A stretch of 64,000 bases of DNA from Arabidopsis thaliana (Eukaryota; Streptophyta; Magnoliopsida; Brassicales; Brassicaceae), in contig NC_003070.9 in NCBI RefSeq assembly GCF_000001735.4, forward strand, positions 806,001 to 870,000, read 5' to 3'. The notes below the pieces were generated by a model. It saw only the letters and a program-made list of their open reading frames with translations. It did not search any database and was not told the DNA's origin. A program made the position numbers and the translations under genes. Below are positions 34,363 through 43,235 of the stretch, one piece after another; position 1 is the first letter of the stretch; each line of letters begins with the position of its first letter.

Positions 34363-35032
34363 ATCTCTCACGGAACCACAATCACGACCTCGAGTCTGGA
34401 GTCTCCCTACGGTGAATCCTCCAGACACCTTTATGATGATTTGTTGTCTAAGCGAGTAATGAGAAGCTGATCTCTTTGCTCTTTTCCTAATTTTTGTGTT
34501 TGAACAGGTAAATAGTCAAGTCCTGAACGCTTTTGGAGTTTGTATATTATATAAAGATTTCCTCCGAGTTGGTGGTAATAATTTCTCTGTCCCTTTTCTT
34601 CTTTTATATAAGATATGGCTACGCAAATAGGCCAAATACTATGTACATTATGATAGATGGGAGTTTGGTAAATATGGGTGTCGTTGGGGCGTGGTTGAAA
34701 CCTTGAACGGAAAAGAAAATGAAAATTTTCGAATTTGGGGTTTCCATGTTGTTTTAAACCCTACTAGTGAGCCCTAATCTTTGTACAGTTTGATCCATGT
34801 GGAGATCAACTCTTTGGTCTAAAACTACACCAATGTTTTTTTTTGGTATCTCCTGTTGTTTTAAGTGATTATGATGAATCCGAATTCGTTCTCTGGTGAT
34901 TTGTTATGTGGCTTATGTTTTTGATTGGGGATAATATTAACTCTTATCTGGAATAAACATGAAGTGGTAATTTAAAGTCGATACTAAATCATATGATTGA
35001 CATTAATGTGAATGTTGTGTCGCATCATTGAC
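34363..35032. other. Convergent 3' flanks of ATG18G and the acyltransferase
   Basis: AT-rich spacer between convergent genes, holding both 3' UTRs. GCCCTAATC at 34772 and AAACCCTACTAG at 34757 are telomere-like but isolated. No gene is recognised. Confidence 0.4.
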
Positions 35033-36418
35033 TTATTTATGATCATTTAAAGATAGAAGCCGAGTAAAGGTATGAACAGCAGTAGGAGGCAAGCAAAGGC
35101 AAACCACCATGCTTTGGTCATTGCCAGACTCAACTCCTCCTTGTGGCAACAACACGCAAACCTGTGGCGTAGGCCTCAAGTCAATTGGCCCTGCATAAAC
35201 CGGTTTACCCCATCCAAAATCCGCAGTCTCATACATTTCAAACCGGGTCCATTGCGTTATCGTTAGCTTCCCACCAAACTCTAACCTCTTTGGCCTCTTT
35301 ACATCAACGTAATCCACCATAGAACGCAAGTAATCCTCTGAAACCCTAAGTCTCGCATCCTGAACCAAACGTGTTGTCTTAGAAAGAGAATCGTTAATAA
35401 GACTCTCGACACTGCTCATTGCGCAAGCCAAACACACCACATTGCCGTAAAAACCTTTTCTTAACTTTAGGGTTTCTAGTCTTGTTCTTACGTTGACTGA
35501 AAACGTGAGCCTGAGATTGTAATCCAGTGGCTTCACATCAAGTGCTTTGACCCATGATCTCCATATGTGTGCAGCCATTGCATCAAACGTGCTACAAACT
35601 AAGGTTGGATCTTCTCCTTGAGCAATGCTTTTAACACGACACTGAAACTCTTTGCTTATCCTGTAACATTTCTGCAATGGCTTTGTATCCCACAAGGAGT
35701 TCGTCAAATTCGATCTTTCTTCAATTGGAAGATACTCATGATGTGGGTATTTCACCATTGGAGGGTTTCTTGGTTTGAAAGTCTCTCTATCCCAAACCGG
35801 CTCAGGATCTGCAATCAATTTTCCGGTTTTCGCTGTAGCTGCCCACGAGCCGAGAAACTGCATAGCTCCAAAACCATCACAAATGCAATGGCAAAGTCTA
35901 ATCCCGAGGCTAAATCCACCACAGGTGAAAAACGTTACTTGAGCTATAAGTAACGGCATTTCGAGGATCTTGTAAGCTTCTTCTCCTGGGTTTCGAAAGA
36001 TTAATGGTAACCAAGCTGGATTTGGAACTGTAAGATCTCCAAGATCAGCTAAATCCATTGATGAATTTGCCGACACCATTAACACACCTTGCTCTTCTCC
36101 AAAGAAAACTTCCAGTTTCCCATTTTCCACTTCTCTTAACCTACCAGAGAGTGGATAATACGGAACTAAAACCTCACTAAGAGCATCTTGAAGCCGTTTC
36201 AGTACAAAAGATTCTCGATTATTGGTTGATGGATAGAAATAAACGGAGGGAGTGAAAACTCGTGCTCCGATTATATCATCTAGGTTTGATAGATAGAGAC
36301 TATGGTGAGGAGATTGATTTGCAGGTGTTGGACTTGATGGATGTACAAGAAATTGCTGGTTGATGGTGACTGGGATATGGAGGTGAGTGAAATGAAGTTC
36401 TTGGATGCAAGAAGCCAT
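35033..36418 (-). CDS. HXXXD-type (BAHD) acyltransferase
   Basis: Intronless 461-aa frame (At1g03390 by position). BAHD enzymes move acyl groups from CoA thioesters to alcohols or amines in the cytosol. The catalytic motif HCICD is at residues 177-181, in the typical setting GIRLCHCICDGFGAMQFLG. The structural motif DFGWGKP is near the C-terminus. N-terminal features are usual for the family (VPYYPLSGRLRE). Length is normal. Overall resemblance is to the hydroxycinnamoyl/feruloyl-transferase-like clade, but the substrate cannot be read from sequence. Confidence 0.92.
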   Translation of the reverse strand: MASCIQELHFTHLHIPVTINQQFLVHPSSPTPANQSPHHSLYLSNLDDIIGARVFTPSVYFYPSTNNRESFVLKRLQDALSEVLVPYYPLSGRLREVENGKLEVFFGEEQGVLMVSANSSMDLADLGDLTVPNPAWLPLIFRNPGEEAYKILEMPLLIAQVTFFTCGGFSLGIRLCHCICDGFGAMQFLGSWAATAKTGKLIADPEPVWDRETFKPRNPPMVKYPHHEYLPIEERSNLTNSLWDTKPLQKCYRISKEFQCRVKSIAQGEDPTLVCSTFDAMAAHIWRSWVKALDVKPLDYNLRLTFSVNVRTRLETLKLRKGFYGNVVCLACAMSSVESLINDSLSKTTRLVQDARLRVSEDYLRSMVDYVDVKRPKRLEFGGKLTITQWTRFEMYETADFGWGKPVYAGPIDLRPTPQVCVLLPQGGVESGNDQSMVVCLCLPPTAVHTFTRLLSLNDHK

Positions 36419-36894
36419 TTTGATAAATCAAATGAAATGGTTTTGATTTTTCACCAATATCCATCAGGAAAAGGGGGAGAATTTGTAGTGATATTTCAAT
36501 TAGTTAAACCGGTTTGGTCTAGGTGAGATATAGGTTGCAGGTGTTGTTCTTGCATATCGATTGGTTATTTATTTGATGTATCATCCAACAAGCATGGTAT
36601 AATGGGAACCATAAGTTTTGCGTAGATCCCCGACCTAGACTCACAGGATGAGTTTTCAACTCACTCAATAAAACTAGTGAACCATATGCTCTTGGTTACT
36701 TCTGATGAAGTTTGCAAGATTATCTGATGAAAAAATCAAGTATCATGGGTGGATGAGGATGAATGCGAGGCCAATAAGCTTCGAAATGTACACTATCGTA
36801 TTATATCATGGCTTACATATGAAGTACCAGTTTTCATTGTGTACCGAGAGAGTTTGATAGATTAGTAGACAAAAAAGGTCTAAACCCAAATGTC
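36419..36894 (-). other. Acyltransferase 5' flank and dioxygenase 3' flank
   Basis: The right part (toward 36419) is upstream DNA of the acyltransferase. Bases about 36670-36785 resemble 38388-38502, the 3' flank of the neighbouring dioxygenase copy, sharing CATATGCTYTTGGTTA, ATCTGATGAA, GGTGGATGA and GAGGCCAATAAGCTT. This marks how far the tandem duplication extends. Confidence 0.6.
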
Positions 36895-38158
36895 TTAGAT
36901 TTTGAAATGGTGTAACTTAGGAGCATCGAGCGTTTTTGAGCTGAAGATGGTTGAAAATTCGGTGAGGGTGCAGTCTCTATACTTAGCAGGGTTTTCTGCA
37001 GACAGGAGATCTTTGATTGGCCCATATACTCGAGAATACGCCCTCATGAACGTGCTGAAAACAATTGCCACGGAAGTCCGCGGTTCAGAAGATCCATTGG
37101 CTATCACCCTATGCTCCGCGCTTATGAACTTATCATTGGTTATAAGCTGCACACAGTAAAAAAGAAGGATCAAACCCCAAATCATACATGAAATGAAGCA
37201 AGATCGAAGTAGCAACATGATCTTTTTAACCTGAAGAAAATCTCCAATGTTAATGACTAGAGCCCCAGGGACAGGAGTAACATCAATCCAATACTGTTCA
37301 TGGAAAACTTGAAGCCCTCCAACATTGTCTTGAAGAAGAACGGTGAGAAAGGAAATATCGGTGTGCTTGTTTATGCCTATAGTAAGGTCAGGCTGAGGGC
37401 AAGGTGGGTAGTGTTGGCCAACCATATATTGAGACTTGGCACAGTCCATGTCCTTGAGATGATGAGAGTTCAACCCCAAAGCCTCTGATAGAAGCTCAAA
37501 TAGCCTTTCACCTAAACTCATTATTTCCTTTGAGTACTCCAGCATAATCTCCCTGCCCCATATATGCAGAATTATTAAGCTGTGTATGCTAATAAACGTC
37601 TAGCTACTACATTATCCATGTGGAATCATTGAACGAATAACACATGATTTTCTGACAATAATAGTGAATGACTTACCCGCAAACCGCGGGCAAATCCTCT
37701 AATCTGGGAGGCTCGGGTGCGGTATAACAACCGAGAGTGTCTCTCCAACTGGCGGCCTCGGAGTTTTGGAGATCATGATTGCTAAAGTAAAGCACGTCTC
37801 TAGTGTGATCCCTAGAGTAGAAGCGTTTCTTGGCTTCAGGTTCTTGCTCGTGAAACCCGCGAATCCCTTGAATCATCCTCTCCAGAACCTCCACCGGGAT
37901 GCCGTGATTCACCAAATGGAATAATCCCCATTTCTCAGCAGCTTCTCCGATCTTCTCCACCACGCTTGCTCCTTTGAGATCAACGGTAGGGATGGTGAGA
38001 TGCTTTGGAGGTGGTGGCGACTTCAGGCTTGCAAGAGTAGCCGGCGTTGCACGGAACAGGGCCGGAATCTCTGTGATTCCTGAATCCACAAGCCCTTTCA
38101 CACCGATTTTGGCCTCGTCGAAAGCTTTTGCTTGACTTGAACGATCAGTTGACTCCAT
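36895..38158 (-). CDS. 2-oxoglutarate/Fe(II) dioxygenase, tandem copy next to 2A6
   Basis: Three exons: 38158-37677, 37552-37231 and 37146-36895, giving 351 aa (At1g03400). It belongs to the ACC-oxidase/E8-like 2-oxoglutarate oxygenase group. The iron ligands are visible as HTD in [14 protein letters not shown] and the distal His in [10 protein letters not shown]. The 2-oxoglutarate-binding Arg-x-Ser is RTS in EPRTSVAIV. The N-terminal DIOX_N region carries [10 protein letters not shown] and [14 protein letters not shown]. Start, exon borders and length match the adjacent 2A6. Intron 2 (37230-37147) is 84 nt, a multiple of three, and has no in-frame stop. Substrate unknown. Confidence 0.93.
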
Positions 38159-38781
38159 TGCTTCTTGGTCTTTTTTTTGTTTGTTTTTTTGCTTTTCTAC
38201 GTCCTTAACTAAATTTGTATCATTCAGATAACAAGAGAAATTGCCACCTCATAAAGAAAATGATGTACGTATATCACAACCACATCTAATATTAATTTGG
38301 TTATTTTCATATATATATATATATATGTATATGTATATCCAAATCAGTCAACCGAACGTGGACTAGTCCACCAAGGTTTTAAAAAACCTAAAATCATATG
38401 CTTTTGGTTAATCATTTAAGTTTACAAGAATATCTGATGAACATATAATTAAACGATATATCATCGGTGGATGATGATGATAAATGAGGCCAATAAGCTT
38501 TTTTCGTGATACAACATAAAACAAGGTTCAAAAGAGGGGGAATCTAATCCCCAAAGTTCGTAGATGAAAATGGTAACACGAGGACTTAAAACAAGAAAGT
38601 TCCTCGCAAATTTTATTACATCACGGCTGGAAGATGAAGTAAGTAAGTAGTAGTAGTTTTCATTGTGTACCTTATTTGAATGTTACAAATATCCTTATGC
38701 CTTTTGAGAAAGAAAAAAGAAGCTGGTTTCACGAAAGTTACTTTGAGATGAAGACCGAGCAGAGCCACCAATATAATTGCT
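38159..38781 (-). other. Spacer between the two tandem dioxygenase genes
   Basis: Upstream region of the first dioxygenase and 3' flank of 2A6. It holds a TA run at about 38310-38327, the 22-nt block shared with 41851-41872 (at 38341-38362), and duplicated 3' flank DNA (38388-38502). Confidence 0.6.
38341..38362. promoter_or_regulatory. 22-nt block shared with the 2A6/AHP5 upstream region (copy 1)
   Basis: Core CAGTCAACCGAACGTGGA, about 180 nt upstream of the dioxygenase start at 38158. A second copy with one mismatch lies at 41851-41872. It contains an ACGTG core, as in bZIP/bHLH sites, and may be a conserved promoter element or simply the edge of the tandem duplication. Confidence 0.5.
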
Positions 38782-40463
38782 TCAGATCCTGAAATGGTGT
38801 AACGCAGGGTGACTGATCGTTTGGGACCTGAAGGTGTTTGAAAACTCGGTGATGGTTAAGTCTCTATACTTGGCAGGGTTTTGTTCTGACAAAAGTTCTT
38901 TGATGGGTCCATATATTCGTGGATTCGGCTTCATGAACGTGCTGACGAAACATGGCATTGAAATCCGCGGTTCAGAAGATCCATTTGCTATCACCCTATG
39001 CTCCGCGCTAATGAATTTGTCATTGCTTATAAGCTGCACACAATAAAACAGAGGGTTAAACCCACTCCATAGATGAAATGAAGCTAGAAGCGCAACAATA
39101 TTTTCTTTTTAACCTGGAGAAGATCTCCGATGTTAATGACAAGGGCGCCAGGGACAGGAGAAACATCAACCCAGCATTGGTCATGGATAACTTGAAGCCC
39201 TCCGATATTGTCCTGAAGAAGAATGGTGATAAACGAGAAATCGGTGTGCTTGCTTATGCCTAAAGTAAGGTCAGGCTGAGGGCAAGGTGGATAGTATTGG
39301 CCAAACATGATATGAGACTTGGCACAGCCCATGTCCTTGAGGTGATTAGGGTTTAATCCCAAAGCCTCAGATAGAAGCTCAAAGAGAAATTCACCTAAAG
39401 TCATTAGTTGCTTTGAGTACTCCATCATAATCTCCCTGTCACATCAAAATATTTGCAAGAGATTAGCGTACGTCTAGCTATTCACAAGGCACATATAACA
39501 AATCTATTCAAAATAACTTTGGTATTTAACTTTTTGATTTATTTATCTTTAATTTAATATATACATTGAAAGATCTGTTAAAATCCAATGTGAAATAAAT
39601 AAATAATTTATTAAAAACCAATGAAATCATTAAAAGGTTATAATTACTATTTAGAAATCAATAACTCATGATAAAATCAAGTGTAGAATCCACTAACTTA
39701 TGTAGTTATTAATTATTGACTTTTTATGCTTTTTCAAGTTTAAATTTTGTAATAACCGAGTTAAAACACACAAGATATCCGATCTAGTAGACCCGAAGCA
39801 AGTAGATGAGAAATACGCCAATTCGTACGTGGAAATTCTTTCTCATAATTAAAGTAAAAGAATATAATCTCTATCATCATAAACCAAAAAAAAACTAAAG
39901 AGAAATGAATCCTAGCTAGCTAGGTGTTTGGTATGGAAAGGGAAACGTTACCCGCAAACCGCGGGCAAGTCCTGTAACTTGGGAGGATCGGGGGCCATGT
40001 AACAGGCGAGCGTATCTCTCCAATTTGCAGCCTTATTACAAGTGTGGAGATCGATGTTGCTGTAGTAAAGCACATCTCTAGTGTGATCCCTAGAGTAGAA
40101 CCGTTTCTTCACTTCCGGGTCCTGCTCGTGAAACCTGCGAATCCCTTCTTTCATCCTCTCCATCACCTCCACCGAGATCCCATGATTCACCACCTGGAAG
40201 AATCCCCATCTCTCCGCAGCGTCTCCAATCTTCTCCACCACGCTCCGCCGCGATATCAAATCCATGCTTCCTCCTTTCAGATCCACCGTGGGGATCGTCA
40301 GCTGCTGCGAAGGTGGTGCTGTTTGTTTCAGGCTTGTTAGAGTATCCGGAGGTGTATGGAACATGGCTGGAATCTCTTTGATTCCCGAAGCCACAAGCCC
40401 TTTCACGCCGGTTTTTGTCTCGTCGAAAGCTTTTGCTTGACTTGAACGATCACTTGACTCCAT
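38782..40463 (-). CDS. 2A6: 2-oxoglutarate/Fe(II) dioxygenase 2A6
   Basis: Three exons: 40463-39952, 39435-39114 and 39033-38782, giving 361 aa, the length I recall for 2A6 (At1g03410), related to tomato ethylene-responsive E8. Iron ligands: HTD in [14 protein letters not shown] and the His in [10 protein letters not shown]. The 2-oxoglutarate Arg is in [10 protein letters not shown] ten-residue insertion ([10 protein letters not shown]) relative to its partner explains the length difference. An in-frame ATG at about 40505 upstream is not used by the homologue, so the start at 40463 ([15 protein letters not shown]) is preferred. Intron 1 is 516 nt and AT-rich; intron 2 is 80 nt. Confidence 0.94.
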
Positions 40464-40799
40464 CTTGCTTCTTCTTTCTTTTTTTTGCAATGCACAGATT
40501 TGCATAAGTGCTATTATTCCACATCTTAATGCACATCTTAATACAATTAAATAACAAAAGGAATCGTGACCCATATTAAGATAACAAATAAAGAAATGAA
40601 TCGCCAAAAACAAGGTCCATTAGTTTATTTCAATTCCTATATTAAAATTTGGATTCTTAATTGGTCGTTTGTCTTTACAAGTAAGAATAGCATCCGGTTT
40701 GAACTTTTGTTAATTAACTACACACTTACCATATTAAATCTCATCGCCATTGTTGCTCGCCTAGCTCTCGAAACGCCACTAATTAGCAAAACAACATTT

Positions 40800-40815
40800 A
40801 AAGATATCTCGTTTG
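40800..40815 (+). repeat. Left target-site duplication of the Sadhu element
   Basis: AAAGATATCTCGTTTG at 40800-40815, identical to 41697-41712. The first A residues at the right copy merge with the poly(A) tail, so the true length is 12-16 nt. Confidence 0.92.
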
Positions 40816-41696
40816 GAGGACTTTGGACAATCGTTCCGCTACTGTTCATTTTCTCTCTCTTTGAAGTTTTTTCCAGTTTTTACAGATCTAGTTTTTTCTG
40901 CCTCTGTTCTTCATCTTAGGTTATGAATTTGCAAGACAAAGCAGGAGTAAGGCAAGCTATCTTCTCCGGCATTGGAGTGGTGTGGTTTTTCCGGTAAGCG
41001 TGGCAGCGGTGGCCCTTTCTCGGTGGATGAGAGGCTTCTCTTCCGTTTCTTCCTGGTTATGGACGTCGGTGGAGATCGGTGAAGTCTTTCTTGGTTCAAC
41101 CACTTGGTTAGACGCTGTAGCTGTGGCGGAAGACGCTGTGGATTGGTGGGTTTTCAGTGCGTGTTTGATGGTTAACAAACTGGATCTGAGATGGCTGTTG
41201 CGGGTTCCGGTTGCTGAAGGGTTGTCTGAGCCATCACCCTTCTTTAGCCTCCGTTTTTTGTCTCCATCAATCCGGATTGAAGGTTGCTTTGCTTTTGGAA
41301 AATTTTCAGATCTAAGGTTTTGGAGGTCAGAGGCTTGGAAATGCGTGGTCGTTTTGCGAGGTTGGGGACTCGACCAAATTGGGTGGCGGAGTGTCGGAAA
41401 CTGGGTTTTTTCCGTTAGGTTTGTTGCAGGTCCGGCCAGCTCATTGGTAAGAGATTTGCGGCAGGACTCGTATACTTCGGCCAATGATCTCGTTCCGGTG
41501 GTTGTGTTGCAAAGTAGTGGGCCTTGTATACGACGGTACTAATAGATCTATTTGCTGCCTCCGTTCCACTGCCCAAATCCACCTCTGGTTCTCTTTTTCC
41601 GGTGACCGGATTTTTCCTGTTTTGTAACTGTGGACGATTGTAATTCCGGGCCTAAGCCCAATTGGGACTGGACCTTTTTTTTTAAAAAAAAAAAAA
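40816..41696 (+). mobile_element. Sadhu non-coding retroelement (At1g03420, Sadhu4-2 by recollection)
   Basis: About 880-bp element flanked by identical direct repeats, ending in a T run (41675-41683) followed by an A run (41684-41699). That layout, target-site duplication plus 3' poly(A), no terminal repeats and no real coding capacity, is the hallmark of Sadhu elements, non-autonomous retroposons described in Arabidopsis. Gene order places it at At1g03420, which I remember as Sadhu4-2. Open frames occur on both strands (for example 40982-41542 plus and 41484-40957 minus) but show no domain. It sits in the intergenic region between 2A6 and AHP5. Sadhu copies are known to be epigenetically variable. 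Confidence 0.9.
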
Positions 41697-41712
41697 AAAG
41701 ATATCTCGTTTG
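41697..41712 (+). repeat. Right target-site duplication of the Sadhu element
   Basis: AAAGATATCTCGTTTG, directly after the poly(A) tail and identical to 40800-40815. Full identity suggests a fairly young insertion. Confidence 0.92.
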
Positions 41713-41850
41713 TGGAGAACGCATGCTAGCAACTTCCCTATCTATAAAATCAGATTTGCACCCCACAAACTAAAATATTATTTACGTACTTGATTAATTC
41801 CTACAATATAGTCATTTACAAAAATAACCCTCCATTTGATATTTAAGTCA

Positions 41851-41872
41851 AAATCAGTCAACGGAACGTGGA
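41851..41872. promoter_or_regulatory. 22-nt block shared with the dioxygenase promoter (copy 2)
   Basis: Core CAGTCAACGGAACGTGGA; one mismatch from 38341-38362. It lies about 1.39 kb upstream of the 2A6 start, with the Sadhu element in between, and about 290 nt upstream of the AHP5 start. Which gene it serves, if any, is unknown. Confidence 0.5.
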
Positions 41873-42158
41873 ATAAATTATAACTTTCGACGCTCCGATC
41901 AGATTCATCATCATCTCTCTCTGTGTCGCTCCGATTTTGAATTTGGAATCTCTTAGTTAAGTTGGAAGTTTGTTCTTTGGTCTTTTCGCCTAGTTGTTGT
42001 TGGATCTGTTTTAAATTAAGCCAAAAACCTCCGATTAGATCGATCTCGGAACCGTCGAAATACAGTTCACCGTATCCGTTGTTTGTTTTTGGTATATGTA
42101 TGTTTGAGAAGCTCTTACCATCTTTGTTTACAAGTCTGGTTCTTGGTAAACTTTAGCT

Positions 42159-43235
42159 ATGAACACCATCGTCGTTGCTCAGTTGCAGAGACAATTTCAA
42201 GACTACATCGTTTCTCTTTATCAACAGGTTCGTTCCTAACCAAACTTTTCTTACTTTGGCTGGATTCTCACTTTTGGGCTTAGATAAGCTTAAGGTGCAG
42301 TTATGTGTGAATTTGAATTTTTTTATTTTTTTTATAAAGATGATATAATATGTTGTTGTTTTGAAGGGATTTCTGGATAATCAGTTCTCAGAGTTGAGAA
42401 AGTTGCAAGATGAAGGAACCCCTGATTTTGTAGCTGAAGTTGTCTCTCTATTCTTCGACGACTGTTCCAAGCTTATTAATACCATGTCTATATCCCTGTA
42501 AGCTTTGCTTACTCTCTTAGGCTTCTCTTTTTTATCTAACATGGGACTTTGTCTCTAATCCTCCTTCATATTCATTTTTGAGGGTGTAAATTAGCTTCAT
42601 ATATTCATGACAGCATTTTATGAGTTTATTATAAACATTAGGGAGCGGCCAGATAATGTGGATTTCAAACAGGTGGATTCAGGTGTTCATCAACTCAAGG
42701 GTAGTAGCTCCAGGTTTGTCACAGTGAACACTGCTAAATTTGCTTTTCTAGTTTTAAGTGACCAAACTACATTGATTTTAATGGCTCAGTCTCTGCTTTG
42801 TACTCAGTGTCGGTGCAAGGAGGGTGAAAAATGTGTGCATATCTTTCAAGGAATGTTGCGATGTTCAGAACCGTGAAGGGTGAGTATATTTTTTAGCTTG
42901 TTGATGCAAAATGTTATTGGATCTCTAAACTTTTTTATTATATGAGAAGCTATTCTTCTAATTCACACACAAATTGTGATAATGATATCTGGCACAGGTG
43001 TCTAAGGTGTTTACAGCAGGTGGATTATGAATATAAGATGTTAAAGACTAAACTTCAGGATCTCTTTAATGTGAGTTTTAAACTTTGCGAAAACCTACTT
43101 GTTCTGCTTGTGTATTCTTTTTACTGAGCCTTTTGCTACTTCTCATTCTTCTGTTTCTGTTATGTTATGTTGTTGCAGTTAGAGAAACAGATCCTCCAAG
43201 CTGGAGGTACAATTCCTCAAGTGGATATAAATTAG
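42159..43235 (+). CDS. AHP5: Histidine-containing phosphotransfer protein AHP5
   Basis: Six exons: 42159-42227, 42367-42497, 42642-42713, 42808-42879, 42998-43070 and 43179-43235, giving 157 aa (At1g03430). AHP proteins carry phosphoryl groups from cytokinin receptor kinases to nuclear ARR response regulators. The HPt phospho-acceptor is His83 in [13 protein letters not shown], intact here. Other HPt landmarks are [14 protein letters not shown] near the N-terminus and KNVCISFKE after the active helix. Intron positions and length are normal for the family. Confidence 0.96.

Noticed and set aside
34757-34780. Telomere-like CCCTA words as an interstitial telomere
   Set aside because: Only isolated single units, as is common in Arabidopsis promoters and flanks; no tandem array.
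40463-40505. Upstream in-frame ATG for 2A6 (MQICALQKK...)
   Set aside because: The tandem copy starts at the MES(S/T)[11 protein letters not shown] position and the extension has no counterpart there.
40957-41542. Long overlapping open frames on both strands (186 and 175 aa) as protein genes
   Set aside because: They lie wholly inside the Sadhu element, show no domain, and are low-complexity Trp/Val- or Ser/Thr-rich; Sadhu elements are non-coding.
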